Origin: Maribellus sediminis
Lineage (GTDB): Bacteria; Bacteroidota; Bacteroidia; Bacteroidales; Prolixibacteraceae
DNA length: 64,000 bases
NCBI RefSeq assembly: GCF_011799805.1
Contig: NZ_WXUB01000001.1
Span: 682,001 to 746,000 of the forward strand
Direction of reading: 5' to 3'
In this document: positions 35,896 through 44,941 of the stretch, piece by piece
Numbering within the stretch: the first letter of the stretch is position 1
Layout: each line of letters opens with the position of its first letter
Translations under genes and position numbers: made by a program
The notes under the pieces: model-generated
What the model saw: only the letters and a program-made list of their open reading frames with translations
Databases searched by the model: none
What the model was told of the DNA's origin: nothing

Positions 35896-37236
35896 ATGGC
35901 CGAAAAAGACCTTAACAGAAGAAGTTTTATTACCAAAAGTACAGTGGGTGCTTTGGGTGCCGCCACCTTACTGGCTGCCTGTTCCAATGAAAAGACACCG
36001 GTAGCCGAGACACCGGTCCCCGATTTATTGGATCGAGCTCCGGATGGAAAGGTCATAAAGGCAGGATTGGTTGGTTGCGGAGGCCGCGGTACCGGAGCAG
36101 CGATCAATTTTCTGGATGCCGGGCCAAACCTGGAGATCGTTGCGTTGGGCGATGTTTTTCAGGATAAAATTGATAATTGCCGTGAGCAGCTTAAAACAGA
36201 ACGGGGAGTGGAAATAGCGGATGAGAAATGTTTCCTGGGTTTTGATGCCTATCAGAAAGTAATTGATTCGGGAGTAGATCTGGTGTTGTTGTGTACTCCG
36301 CCACATTTTCGTCCGGTGCATGTTGAAGCAGCAGTCAATGCGCGCAAAAATGTGTTTATGGAAAAACCATGCGCTGTTGATCCGGTTGGAGCCCGTTCGG
36401 TTCTCGCCTCATCTAAGAAAGCTGAAGCACTTGGTTTATCGATGGTAAGTGGCACAATTCGGCGTGTTCAGAAGGACTACATGATCACACAGCAAAAAGT
36501 GAAAAACGGTGAAATCGGAGAAATCGTAGGTGCAAATATTCTTCGAAACGGTGGTGCATTGTGGTTCAGAAAACGCCAGCCACAATGGACAGATATGGAA
36601 TATATGCTGCGAAACTGGGTGAATTTTTGCTGGCTTTCGGGCGACCATATTACCGAGCAGTTTATTCACGAAGTTGATGTGATGAGCTGGTTTGTAGGCA
36701 AGAATCCGTTAAAGGCTGTCGGCTACGGCGGACGTCAGCGGCGGATTACAGGCGATCAATATGATTTTTTCAGTGTTGAATACGTGTATGAAAATGGCAT
36801 GCGGACACATGCAGCATCACGGCAAATTAATGGTTGCACCAACAGCAAAGTAGAACGCATTATTGGAACTAATGGTGTTGCAAACGCTTCGGGCGAAATT
36901 CTGGATGCTGAGGGGAATCGGGTTTGGACTTATCCGAAGTGGGAAGAAGGCGTTACAGATCCGAAATGGAGAGTTACTAATCCTTTTGTGCAGGAACACA
37001 TTAACCTGGTTACCGCCATCAGAACCGGCAAACCTGTTAACGATGCCGAGGCACAGGTGAATTCCACCATTACTACTATAATGGGAAGAATTGCAGCCTA
37101 TACAGGTAAAGATGTTTCGTGGGAAGAGGTGATGAATTCTGATTTGTACCTCGGTCCTAAAACTTATTCATTTGGCCCGGTAGAAGGTATTAAAAGTGGG
37201 ATACCGCTGGCAGGCGTTGAGAATAAACTGAGTTAG
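35896..37236 (+). CDS. Exported Gfo/Idh/MocA-family oxidoreductase
   Basis: NAD(P)-dependent sugar oxidoreductase of 446 residues with a Tat-like leader: [23 protein letters not shown], which also ends in a lipobox-like Cys. The Rossmann motif [13 protein letters not shown] lies near residues 57-69 and the family EKP motif ([11 protein letters not shown]) near 157. [19 protein letters not shown] segment supplies the conserved His/Asp. Exported members of this clade carry their own tightly bound cofactor and act on glycosides. It is followed 23 bp later by a DUF1080 gene; the pair fits 3-keto-glycoside chemistry. Confidence 0.9.
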   Translation: MAEKDLNRRSFITKSTVGALGAATLLAACSNEKTPVAETPVPDLLDRAPDGKVIKAGLVGCGGRGTGAAINFLDAGPNLEIVALGDVFQDKIDNCREQLKTERGVEIADEKCFLGFDAYQKVIDSGVDLVLLCTPPHFRPVHVEAAVNARKNVFMEKPCAVDPVGARSVLASSKKAEALGLSMVSGTIRRVQKDYMITQQKVKNGEIGEIVGANILRNGGALWFRKRQPQWTDMEYMLRNWVNFCWLSGDHITEQFIHEVDVMSWFVGKNPLKAVGYGGRQRRITGDQYDFFSVEYVYENGMRTHAASRQINGCTNSKVERIIGTNGVANASGEILDAEGNRVWTYPKWEEGVTDPKWRVTNPFVQEHINLVTAIRTGKPVNDAEAQVNSTITTIMGRIAAYTGKDVSWEEVMNSDLYLGPKTYSFGPVEGIKSGIPLAGVENKLS

Positions 37237-37259
37237 TTCGGAGTTTATATAATAGAAGT

Positions 37260-37958
37260 ATGAAGGTTCAGGTAGTTTTAGTGTTGATTTTTCTGTCGTT
37301 AGCCGTAGCAAACGCACAAGAAAATTTATTCAGTTTCGGAGAAGTTGTCTCCTGGCAGCATGTGGTGGATGGCGAAAACACCAGAACCGATTCAATTGAA
37401 TGGATACAGGTAAACACGCTTTCTGATACCTGGAAGAAAAACGGTACGGAACTGATCTGTTTCGGCCAGCCGATAGGAGTGATCCGTTCAGCGAAAAAGT
37501 ACCGGAATTTTATGATGCATATTGAATGGAAACACATGGAGGCGGGGGGAAACTCGGGTACTTTTGTGTGGAGCGATGCTGAACCCGGATCGAATCGTTT
37601 GCCCAATGGTGTTGAAGTGCAGATGCTTGAACTTGATTGGGTTAAGCTTAACAAACGCGATGGTAAAGAACCGCCGATTGCCTATGTTCACGGCGAATTA
37701 TTTGGAGTAGGCGGAGTTACTGTTATACCGGATAATCCGCGTGGCGAACGCAGCAAATCGTTGGAAAACCGGTGTAAAGGTAAGGGCGAATGGAATGTGT
37801 ACGACGTAGTTTGCATTGACGGTACAATTAAACTTTCGGTAAACGGTAAATTTGTAAACGGTATTAGCAAAGCCTCAAAAACAGAAGGCTACATTTGTCT
37901 GGAATCGGAAGGAGCAGAAATTCATTTCAGAAACCTGAAGATTATTGAGTTGCCTTAG
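37260..37958 (+). CDS. Secreted DUF1080 (3-keto-disaccharide hydrolase-like) protein
   Basis: A 232-residue exported protein with a cleavable signal ([19 protein letters not shown]). The DUF1080 concanavalin-like sandwich is shown by [21 protein letters not shown] (residues about 82-102), [13 protein letters not shown] and the final [20 protein letters not shown]. Members of this family hydrolyse or lyse 3-ketoglycosides generated by Gfo/Idh/MocA-type oxidases, matching the preceding gene. Which glycoside is processed is unknown. The gene ends one base from the convergent cation transporter. Confidence 0.88.
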   Translation: MKVQVVLVLIFLSLAVANAQENLFSFGEVVSWQHVVDGENTRTDSIEWIQVNTLSDTWKKNGTELICFGQPIGVIRSAKKYRNFMMHIEWKHMEAGGNSGTFVWSDAEPGSNRLPNGVEVQMLELDWVKLNKRDGKEPPIAYVHGELFGVGGVTVIPDNPRGERSKSLENRCKGKGEWNVYDVVCIDGTIKLSVNGKFVNGISKASKTEGYICLESEGAEIHFRNLKIIELP

Positions 37959-37959
37959 T

Positions 37960-38832
37960 TTATAGATTTTCCAATTTTACCGGTTCGGGATGAATAGTTG
38001 TGAAATAACCGAACTCTGCTTTGATTTCCTTTTCAATTTTGGTGCATATATCGTGAGCTTCATTGAGCGACATTTCGGGCGGAAGCTTGATGTGGCAACT
38101 CATTTCTGTATGGTGTCCGTAATTGTGCAAATGAATATGATGAATGTGTAACGGACGGTCGAAATTTTTTTGTGCTGCTTCACGGATGGAAAGCAATAAT
38201 TCGTCGGAGGGACTTTCTCCGAGGAGTGAATTTATTTCTTTTGACAGAATTTCGTAACTCGCATAAGCGATCATGATGGCAACGATAATACTCAATACAG
38301 CATCGGTCCACCAGAACGATCTTCCTAAAATTATACCTATCAGCACAATTATTGATGAAAGTGCATCAGTCCGGTGATGCCAGCCATCGGCGATAAGCAT
38401 GGTGGAATTTATTTTTTTGCCGGCCCAAAACGAATACTGCGTCATTAATTCATTCATAATAATTGAAATAATGATGGCGATCCATGCGAAAGTACTGTAA
38501 TAGGTATGTTCGCGTTCGCCTAGCTTTTCAATTCCGTTAAGAACAAAATCGAAGGCAACAATTGCTAGCACAACACCAATAATTATTGCGGCTATATGTT
38601 CGGCCCTTCCATGTCCGAAGGGGTGATCATCGTCGGCCGGTTTTCGCGAAATCTTACCTCCGATCAGCACAATGGCAGAGGTAACAACGTCGGAAATAGA
38701 ATGCCAAGCATCGGCAACCAGGGCCAGCGACCCGGTAGAAATTCCCGCCCAGTACTTTAATCCTGAAAGCAGGATATTTCCAAGAATGGAAAACCATCCG
38801 GCACGAATATTATATTTTCTCCTGTCATCCAT
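37960..38832 (-). CDS. Cation diffusion facilitator (divalent metal efflux)
   Basis: Proton-coupled exporter for Zn, Fe, Mn or similar divalent metals. The 290-residue protein shows the two transport-site signatures with H-x3-D (DAWHSISD near residue 45 and DGWHHRTD near 150) across six membrane helices. DDHPFGHGRAEHIA is the CDF loop motif, and a C-terminal cytosolic metal-sensing domain (HIHHIHLHNYGHHTE) is rich in histidines. The His at the first site position favours zinc-type over manganese-type CDFs, by family analogy. It lies 50 bp after the LytTR regulator gene and may be co-transcribed. Confidence 0.93.
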   Translation of the reverse strand: MDDRRKYNIRAGWFSILGNILLSGLKYWAGISTGSLALVADAWHSISDVVTSAIVLIGGKISRKPADDDHPFGHGRAEHIAAIIIGVVLAIVAFDFVLNGIEKLGEREHTYYSTFAWIAIIISIIMNELMTQYSFWAGKKINSTMLIADGWHHRTDALSSIIVLIGIILGRSFWWTDAVLSIIVAIMIAYASYEILSKEINSLLGESPSDELLLSIREAAQKNFDRPLHIHHIHLHNYGHHTEMSCHIKLPPEMSLNEAHDICTKIEKEIKAEFGYFTTIHPEPVKLENL

Positions 38833-38882
38833 ATTTACGAATGTATGGCTAAAAATACCAAAAAAGTTGAGAAGGGAAAAGA

Positions 38883-39590
38883 TTAAAAGTTATCCATAAG
38901 CTTATTGAGTTCAGCCTTGTAATTGCGTCCAACGGGCAACTTCTTTTTGTTGATCTCCACGAAGCCGGGCCCGACTGATCCAATCTTATCGATTGAAACA
39001 ATGTAACTTCGGTGGATTTGTATAAAACGATCGGAAGGTAGCACTTCGGCGAGATGGCTGATTCGTTCTTTTGAAACAATTTTCATATCAGCGGTGTAGG
39101 TAATAACATAATCGCCAAGGCTTTCGATGAATAGGATGTCGGCAAGATTTACTTTGTAGTGTTTTTTATCGGCTTTAAGAAAAATAAAGTCCTTTTCCTG
39201 GTTCGTACTTATACTTTCCCGCAACGGAGGTGTTGGATTTTCCTGGATCAGAAAATGCTGAATGGCTTTTGCAAAGCGTTCGAACGAAATGGGTTTTAAA
39301 AGGTAATCAACCACGTGTAATTCGAAGGCATCAACTGCATAATCGCGGTAAGCCGTGGTAAAAATTACCTGAGGTGGGTGTGATAGCGTTTTCACCAAAT
39401 CAACTCCGGTAAGTTGGGGCATCTGAATATCGCAAAACATCAGGTCGATCTTTTCTTTTGAAAGAACTGAAATCGCCTCGAGTGCATTGTTACATTCTGC
39501 CACCACTTCGAAATCGCTAAAGGAGGCAAGATGATTTCGGATTACGCGAATCGCAATCGGTTCATCGTCGATGATCAGGCAGCGGTACAT
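38883..39590 (-). CDS. LytTR-family response regulator
   Basis: Receiver plus LytTR DNA-binding domain, 235 residues. The receiver has the acidic pair in LIIDDEP and the phosphoacceptor Asp in MFCDIQMPQLTGVDL (near residue 54), with the Lys in DYLLKPISFE. The LytTR part (about 135-235) contains FIQIHRSYIVSID and LPVGRNYKAEL. It pairs with the sensor gene one base upstream. Such Bacteroidota pairs are analogues of LytST/AgrAC; the target genes are not evident, though the cation efflux gene follows. Confidence 0.94.
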   Translation of the reverse strand: MYRCLIIDDEPIAIRVIRNHLASFSDFEVVAECNNALEAISVLSKEKIDLMFCDIQMPQLTGVDLVKTLSHPPQVIFTTAYRDYAVDAFELHVVDYLLKPISFERFAKAIQHFLIQENPTPPLRESISTNQEKDFIFLKADKKHYKVNLADILFIESLGDYVITYTADMKIVSKERISHLAEVLPSDRFIQIHRSYIVSIDKIGSVGPGFVEINKKKLPVGRNYKAELNKLMDNF

Positions 39591-39591
39591 A

Positions 39592-40677
39592 TTATTCCTC
39601 CAGTTTCAGAGTTAAATTTACAGAAAAAGTCTCATCCTTTTTATCAACTTCAAGGATGTAATTGCCGGCATACAACAGGTCGAGCCGGCGCTTGGCATTG
39701 GCCATTCCAATTCCACCTGATGTGTTGTTGCCATTTTTTACCAGTGGATTTCGTGTGTTTTCAATATGAAAGTTCAGGTTCTTTCCCGAAACCGACAGGC
39801 TGATTTTCACAAAAGCGGTTCCCGGGAAATGGCTGACACCGTGCTTAAACGCGTTTTCAACGTAGGGCAACAAAATCAGTGGTGCTATCTGCAATTTACC
39901 GGTATGTTTCGGAAATTCTACCGTCATTTTCAGTTTATGCGAGTAACGTATTTTTTCAATATCAATGTAATTTTTCAGGTTGTTCAAATCTTCTTTCAAA
40001 AGCACTTTTGGGGCATCGCAGCGGTACAGTATGTAATCGAGAATTTCGGAAAGCTGCAAAACGAGTTTTGGTGCTTCATCCGATTTTTCGAGTGTTAGCC
40101 CGTAAAGGTTGTTCAGCGTATTGAATAGAAAGTGTGGATGAACCTGAGCTTTCAACAGTTTCAGTTCGGCTTCTTTTAATTTAAGTTGAGTAGTGAGTTG
40201 CGCCTTTTCGAGTTCATTTTTTTCCTGTTGCATGAAAAAAGCGCGTTTCACCTGTTTTACGGCAATGGCAAAAAACACGATAAAATTCAGCGATATCACC
40301 TGAAGTTCGGGGTGCAAAGTGGCCGGTTCGAGTGAAGCTTCAGTGTTCAGAATATTGATTAAGGCATAAAAAACAATCAGAAACGAAAGCCATGTTGAAA
40401 CCAATACCGTAAACAGGCTGAGGTAAAAGAATTTACCGTATTTCCTGTTGCTTAAGAATTTTGGGATAAGCAGGTAATTGAAAATATAGGTTTCGAGGAT
40501 GGCAACCGGTAAAAGACCAATTGTAAAAATGAGCGAAACTTTCGGAAAGTCACTATTCAATATGAATATGAAATAGTAAAAATACCCAACCGTTAACCAG
40601 AACAGTACATGAAGTGAAATCCTGAGTGATCCTGATGAACTGATTTTTTGGATGATATGTAGCCATTTCTCTTTCAT
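39592..40677 (-). CDS. LytS/YehU-type sensor histidine kinase
   Basis: Membrane kinase of 361 residues with four N-terminal helices (about residues 18-155), a coiled-coil linker rich in Lys/Glu, and the His_kinase domain with phosphoacceptor His in QVHPHFLFNTLNNLYGL (near residue 182). The ATPase part has PYVENAFKHGV and GGIGMANAKRRLDLL. No extracellular domain is visible, so it may sense within the membrane. It is co-directional with the response regulator (1-bp gap). The ExbB-like gene is divergent 218 bp away. Confidence 0.93.
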   Translation of the reverse strand: MKEKWLHIIQKISSSGSLRISLHVLFWLTVGYFYYFIFILNSDFPKVSLIFTIGLLPVAILETYIFNYLLIPKFLSNRKYGKFFYLSLFTVLVSTWLSFLIVFYALINILNTEASLEPATLHPELQVISLNFIVFFAIAVKQVKRAFFMQQEKNELEKAQLTTQLKLKEAELKLLKAQVHPHFLFNTLNNLYGLTLEKSDEAPKLVLQLSEILDYILYRCDAPKVLLKEDLNNLKNYIDIEKIRYSHKLKMTVEFPKHTGKLQIAPLILLPYVENAFKHGVSHFPGTAFVKISLSVSGKNLNFHIENTRNPLVKNGNNTSGGIGMANAKRRLDLLYAGNYILEVDKKDETFSVNLTLKLEE

Positions 40678-40895
40678 AATATTCTAAAATTAGAAAAATA
40701 ATGAGGATTTTTAATCTTCAGAAATTCAATCGATAAAAGGCAACATTTAAAAGTTAAACAACCAAAATCGGCGGCACACGGCAATTAAAGGGGCGCAGGT
40801 AGTTAAACTGTGGTTTGGTGTCGTTCAACGATTAAAGTACCCGCTAATGCAGTTTGTGATTTAGCTTGCAGTCGAAAACCAAAAAAACAAACAAA

Positions 40896-41309
40896 ATGAT
40901 TGATTTAGACAAAGCGGACAGCGGATTTCAATATGTTATGCAAGCCTATAAGATAGGCGGTCCGTATATGAATCTGATAACAATTTTGGGGCTGCTTGCA
41001 TTGGTGATCACCGTATGGAAAGTAGTTCAGATTGTAGGAAAAAGGAACGTAAACACACGCCTGCTTGGCCTGATTAAAATGTCAGGTTCGCTGGCTGTAG
41101 CTCTCGGATTTTTATCACAGGTAATTGGCATTGTGGAGGCGCTCGAAGCGATTAAGGCTGCAGCTGATGTATCGCCGCAAATTGTGATGAACGGTGCAAT
41201 AGTAAGTTTTTATGCCCCCATTTGGGGATTGATCGTATTTGTAATTGCAATGCTGTTTTATTATGTGTTGAAAGCAATTATTAAAGCCAAAATGCCGGAA
41301 AACAATTAA
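40896..41309 (+). CDS. Small MotA/TolQ/ExbB-like membrane protein
   Basis: A 137-residue protein with three membrane helices: MNLITILGLLALVITVWKVV, a central LAVALGFLSQVIGIVEAL and a C-terminal WGLIVFVIAMLFYYVL. The GFLSQVIGIVEALEAIKAA helix with the following ISPQIVMNGAIVSFYAPI-type region resembles the proton-channel core of ExbB/TolQ, but the cytosolic loop is much shorter than in true ExbB (about 230 residues). The ATG at 40896 (MIDLDKADSGF) is favoured over TTG at 40866. No exbD or tonB gene follows; a terminator closes the unit. Its divergence from a LytS/LytTR pair suggests it is that pair's target. Confidence 0.75.
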   Translation: MIDLDKADSGFQYVMQAYKIGGPYMNLITILGLLALVITVWKVVQIVGKRNVNTRLLGLIKMSGSLAVALGFLSQVIGIVEALEAIKAAADVSPQIVMNGAIVSFYAPIWGLIVFVIAMLFYYVLKAIIKAKMPENN

Positions 41310-41334
41310 GCAAGTTCAAAAGAAAGAATGCGAG

Positions 41335-41366
41335 GCCGTCTCCACTGAAAGATAGAGACGGCTTTT
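41335..41366 (+). terminator. Rho-independent terminator after the ExbB-like gene
   Basis: GCCGTCTC (41335-41342) and GAGACGGC (41355-41362) form an 8-bp perfect GC-rich stem followed by TTTT. Confidence 0.85.
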
Positions 41367-41418
41367 ATTTAATGAAAACATTTTTAGAGGACAAGAAGAC
41401 AGTAGGACTATAACAAAA

Positions 41419-41907
41419 CTAAGGTGTGGCTCCAATAAGCTTCATGAAAGTGTTCCAGTCCCAGTAGTCGCTGTTTCGTATTATTTTTTGGTTTTCGATT
41501 TCCATCACAGAAACTCCCGGCAATTCAAAATATTTGCCGGTAGCAGGTATTCCTATAAAATCCCAACCAACCGAGTTTGTTCCTTTCCAAATCCACTCAA
41601 TAGCGGCATATTTTTCATTCCCCATTACCGAAACTATTTTAAACTTTGAATCAGGTATGCCTGCAATTGTCGCAGTAAAATATGTTGTGAGTGCATCTGC
41701 ATTCGCGTAAGTTTGTCCTGATGCTACCTCTGTGTATAAAAAATCTTTGGCAAATAAAGCATTAAGATCTGTGGCTTTATGTGAATCCCAGGCTTTGATA
41801 AACGAAATGGCGATGGACTCATTTTGTTGCGCCACTTTACTTTCATTACAACCCGAAAGAAGAAAACCTGCCAGGCAAACCAGAAAAAGAACGCTGCTAG
41901 ACTTCAT
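41419..41907 (-). CDS. NTF2/SnoaL-like lipoprotein
   Basis: Small exported protein, 162 residues, signal ending in the lipobox LLSGC. The mature part has the cone-like NTF2/SnoaL pattern: SFIKAWDSHKATDLNALFAKDFLY, then ADALTTYFTATIAGIPDSKFKI and IEWIWKGTN, ending in RNSDYWDWNTFMKLIG. Such domains bind small ligands or act as isomerases or dehydratases; nothing here fixes which. It follows lipoprotein D by about 30 bp in the same direction, so it may belong to the same transcript and be controlled with it. Confidence 0.82.
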   Translation of the reverse strand: MKSSSVLFLVCLAGFLLSGCNESKVAQQNESIAISFIKAWDSHKATDLNALFAKDFLYTEVASGQTYANADALTTYFTATIAGIPDSKFKIVSVMGNEKYAAIEWIWKGTNSVGWDFIGIPATGKYFELPGVSVMEIENQKIIRNSDYWDWNTFMKLIGATP

Positions 41908-41937
41908 TATTCGATAGTTTAAAGTGAGGAGAAAGTT

Positions 41938-42477
41938 TTAATATTTACCACTGCCAACATTCGATATCAATCCTTCGCAATGCATATACATTGTTGTTAT
42001 GGCCATCGGATCGTCGGCATAACCGCTGGCTTCTACATAACCTACAGCATTTTTAAATCTGCCGGTTCCGTTTTCAATTTCGATATGTGCAATTAATTCG
42101 TTGGCCGGAATATTAAATGTTCCGGACAGATTGTAGTACATCAAATCGCCGTTTGCAGCACATGTAGCTCCTGACATTTCCCAACTAATGGTCCATGTAG
42201 CTTCATCAAGCGTTAAAGAAGTAGTATTGAAAATACTTTTTTCTGCAATTAACTGCCCCAGGTGCGTCATGTTTCCGGAAAGAATTCCCTGAACAGGCAC
42301 ACCATCCTGATAGGCGGTAACATGTGATTGAATTTCTCCTTTAATTGGGACCATCTTTAGCTCAGCAGATTTCAGATCACTTTCGGATTCCGATTCGGGG
42401 AACAGCGAATCGTTTACGTCGCAGCCAGTAAATACAAGGCTCAGACTTAGCAGTAGAAGGAATAATAGATGTTTCAT
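41938..42477 (-). CDS. Small lipoprotein D with GTGRF motif, HTCS-associated
   Basis: Third member of the lipoprotein family, 179 residues, lipobox LVFTGC. It is more divergent than A and B but keeps the layout: SAELKMVPIKGEI after the linker, then GNMTHLGQLIAEKSIF, a CAANGDLMYY strand and IENGTGRFKNAVGYVEASG near the C-terminus. It lies 117 bp downstream of, and co-directional with, hybrid system D. The gap holds tandem GTTTTGGTA repeats 21 bp apart. The final segment lacks the xxTLxLKD ending of A and B. Confidence 0.83.
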   Translation of the reverse strand: MKHLLFLLLLSLSLVFTGCDVNDSLFPESESESDLKSAELKMVPIKGEIQSHVTAYQDGVPVQGILSGNMTHLGQLIAEKSIFNTTSLTLDEATWTISWEMSGATCAANGDLMYYNLSGTFNIPANELIAHIEIENGTGRFKNAVGYVEASGYADDPMAITTMYMHCEGLISNVGSGKY

Positions 42478-42521
42478 CGCATTGAAATTTAAAAGATTAG
42501 ATGTTGTGATTTAATGTCCGA

Positions 42522-42578
42522 TAAAGGTATGCGAAGAATATGTGCCGAGTTTTGGTACTTATCTCAAATGTTTTGGTA
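42522..42578 (-). promoter_or_regulatory. Tandem TACCAAAAC repeat and -7-like element before lipoprotein D
   Basis: On the minus strand TACCAAAAC occurs twice, 21 bp apart (plus-strand GTTTTGGTA at 42549-42557 and 42570-42578). TACCTTTA (42522-42529), one base from TAnnTTTG, starts 28 bp after the proximal repeat. The arrangement parallels the GGGA operators and suits system D, whose gene lies immediately upstream. Confidence 0.6.
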
Positions 42579-42593
42579 ATTGTTGCAAAGTTC

Positions 42594-44789
42594 CTATTCA
42601 ATATCTTTTGTTACTTCACTTGGAGGAATCCCAAATTCTTCGTGAAAAATGGCACTGAAATGGGAGAGGTTTTTAAAACCCGTAGCAAATGCAGCTTCGG
42701 TAACGTTTAGTTCTTTGCTTTCCAAAAAGTGTTTTGCTTTCTGAAGTCGGTATGAACGAAGGTATTTTCCAATTGATTTATTGGTAAGCGCTTTAAATTT
42801 CCGGTACAATTGAGGTCGGCTCATGTTAAATGCCATGCAAATTTCAGTAACTCCAAAATCTTCAGCATCCAAATTCGTCTCAAGAAGCGTATTCAGTTTT
42901 CCCATAAATTTAATTTCCTGCCGGTATTCCGATTTCCCGCTTGAACCTGGCTGTAGAATTCCGAGTTTTAACTGCATCTTATTACGGGCTTCAAGCAGGT
43001 TCCGCAGTTTCAGTAGCAACTCCTGTTTGTTAAATGGTTTTACCAGGTAATGATCAGCACCAATTTCAAGCCCGGATATTTGTGAGTCGAAATCGCCACG
43101 CGCAGTCAGTACTACCACTGGAATGTGATCCGTTCGCACGTCGTTTCTCAAATTCCCGATCATTTCAAAGCCATCCATTTCAGGCATCATTACATCCGTC
43201 AGAATTACATCAGGTATGTGATTCCGGGCTTTCTCCAATCCTTCCTTCCCGTTTAGTGCGAGATCGAGTTGGTAGTTGTTTTCTAAAACTGAAACCAGAT
43301 ATTCGAGTACATCTTCATTGTCCTCAACAATCAGAAGCAGCGGTTTCTCAGGCTGATAGTTTTGAAATTTTTCTGTAGATGTTCTGTGAGACCTTAAGAT
43401 AGTCGAATTCTCAAGACCTTTTATGCCCGAAATACCATCATCGCTTGCTTCGGGTGCTGAATTTTTAATCGGAAGATTAACCGAGAAAACCGAGCCCTTT
43501 CCGGGAGTACTGTCAACCTTGATTTTTCCATTCATCAATTCCACCAGTTCGTAAGTTAAAGCCAGACCAAGCCCGGTTCCGGATGTTTGAGATTTGTGAT
43601 CTTTAACCTGGTAAAAACGATCAAAAATATGTGGGATTTCTTCAGCAGGTATTCCTTTCCCGGTATCAGAAACACGGATTTGTACCTGCTGATTTTCGTC
43701 GTTTTCAAATAACGAAACGGTAACTAAAATATTCCCACCAGCTTGCGTGAACTTGATGGCATTCGAAAGCAGGTTGGCCAATACTTCCATTAGTTTTTCA
43801 GGATCGTAGTCCGTAAATATCGGATCGTTAGGAAGCTTGATCGATAGGTGAATCTTAAATGTTTGGGCCAGGCTTTCGAACTGGGCAGTAATGTATTGAA
43901 TGTAACGTCCAATATTTCCATGAACTTCATTTAGGCGGATTCCTTCGGCCTCGATTTTCGAGATATCGAGCATTTGTTTTACCAAACGAAGCAAGATTTC
44001 ACTTTGTGTTTTGATTTTTATCGAATCGCTTTTACTTTGGTTTTCCGATCTGTCTTCAATTTGTTCTGCAATTCCCCTGATAATGGTTAGGGGAGTCCTG
44101 AATTCGTGTGATACATTTGTGTAGAGAAGTGTTTTTGCTTCATCGAGTTTTCGGAGTTTTTCAGCTTCTGCTTTTTCGTAACGACTTTTGTCCTTCATAA
44201 AAAGTATAACCAGGAACAGGATACAGGCATTAATCCATACCGCCAAAAAAACAAAAGCTTTGGCGTTGATCTCAGCCGTTATATAATCAGGTGTTTGCAG
44301 GTAAGGCTGTGCTATTCCCAAAGCAACAATTGTAGAACAATACAAGGTGAACATCGCAATGGTCCACCGAAGATTGCCGACAAGCACTGAGCCCATGGCG
44401 GCATTAATTCCAACAAAAACAAAGCCCAGAGAGCTTGATAAACCTCCTGTTTGAAGCATAGCAAAGAATACCATAAGAGTAAAAATGGCAAATATGATAT
44501 TGCATACCAGGTCGAAACGCAAAACACGAGGGTAAAGCAGAAATAGAAAGGTGTAACCCATAATGAACATTACTCCAACCCAGATGAGGGGCCAAAGCTT
44601 CAGAATAAAAAGAAAGTAAATAATGGAAGCGATAACACCCAGTAGGGTTGAGAACATCCAGATCAAGGCCCACCTTTTCCGAAGTTGTTCTTCAGGGCTT
44701 AGCCTTGGATCGGCCACGTAGCTGTCAATCCCCAGGATCAGACGATCTTTAATACGAGTAACTTTCGATATGGATGTGTTGTTATCCAT
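42594..44789 (-). CDS. Hybrid two-component system D (HK-receiver-AraC HTH)
   Basis: Fourth membrane-embedded hybrid regulator, 731 residues. The N-terminal helices (about residues 40-205) include a GGLSSSLGFVFVGI loop like the GGxxxSGG loops of A, B and C. The kinase has His228 (VSHEFRTPLTIIRG), then SNAIKF, DTGKGIP and GTGLGLA. The receiver has Asp532 (LTDVMMPEMDGF). The HTH reads FNMSRPQLYRKF and AAFATGFKNLSHFSAIF. It is about 20-26 kb from the other three but has the same architecture and the same type of lipoprotein neighbour. Probably regulates lipoprotein D and the NTF2-like gene. Confidence 0.93.
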   Translation of the reverse strand: MDNNTSISKVTRIKDRLILGIDSYVADPRLSPEEQLRKRWALIWMFSTLLGVIASIIYFLFILKLWPLIWVGVMFIMGYTFLFLLYPRVLRFDLVCNIIFAIFTLMVFFAMLQTGGLSSSLGFVFVGINAAMGSVLVGNLRWTIAMFTLYCSTIVALGIAQPYLQTPDYITAEINAKAFVFLAVWINACILFLVILFMKDKSRYEKAEAEKLRKLDEAKTLLYTNVSHEFRTPLTIIRGIAEQIEDRSENQSKSDSIKIKTQSEILLRLVKQMLDISKIEAEGIRLNEVHGNIGRYIQYITAQFESLAQTFKIHLSIKLPNDPIFTDYDPEKLMEVLANLLSNAIKFTQAGGNILVTVSLFENDENQQVQIRVSDTGKGIPAEEIPHIFDRFYQVKDHKSQTSGTGLGLALTYELVELMNGKIKVDSTPGKGSVFSVNLPIKNSAPEASDDGISGIKGLENSTILRSHRTSTEKFQNYQPEKPLLLIVEDNEDVLEYLVSVLENNYQLDLALNGKEGLEKARNHIPDVILTDVMMPEMDGFEMIGNLRNDVRTDHIPVVVLTARGDFDSQISGLEIGADHYLVKPFNKQELLLKLRNLLEARNKMQLKLGILQPGSSGKSEYRQEIKFMGKLNTLLETNLDAEDFGVTEICMAFNMSRPQLYRKFKALTNKSIGKYLRSYRLQKAKHFLESKELNVTEAAFATGFKNLSHFSAIFHEEFGIPPSEVTKDIE

Positions 44790-44941
44790 ATTCCACCGTT
44801 CAAAGGTTTTGTTCGTGTTCTTGATTTTAGCGTGTTGCTAAGTAGAGACAAGTTACGGCTTTTTGATTTGCTATCGAAATCAAATACAGCTACTTATTGA
44901 CTAAAAACTAAAGCAGATCAAGGAATTACAATGTGCGGTTT

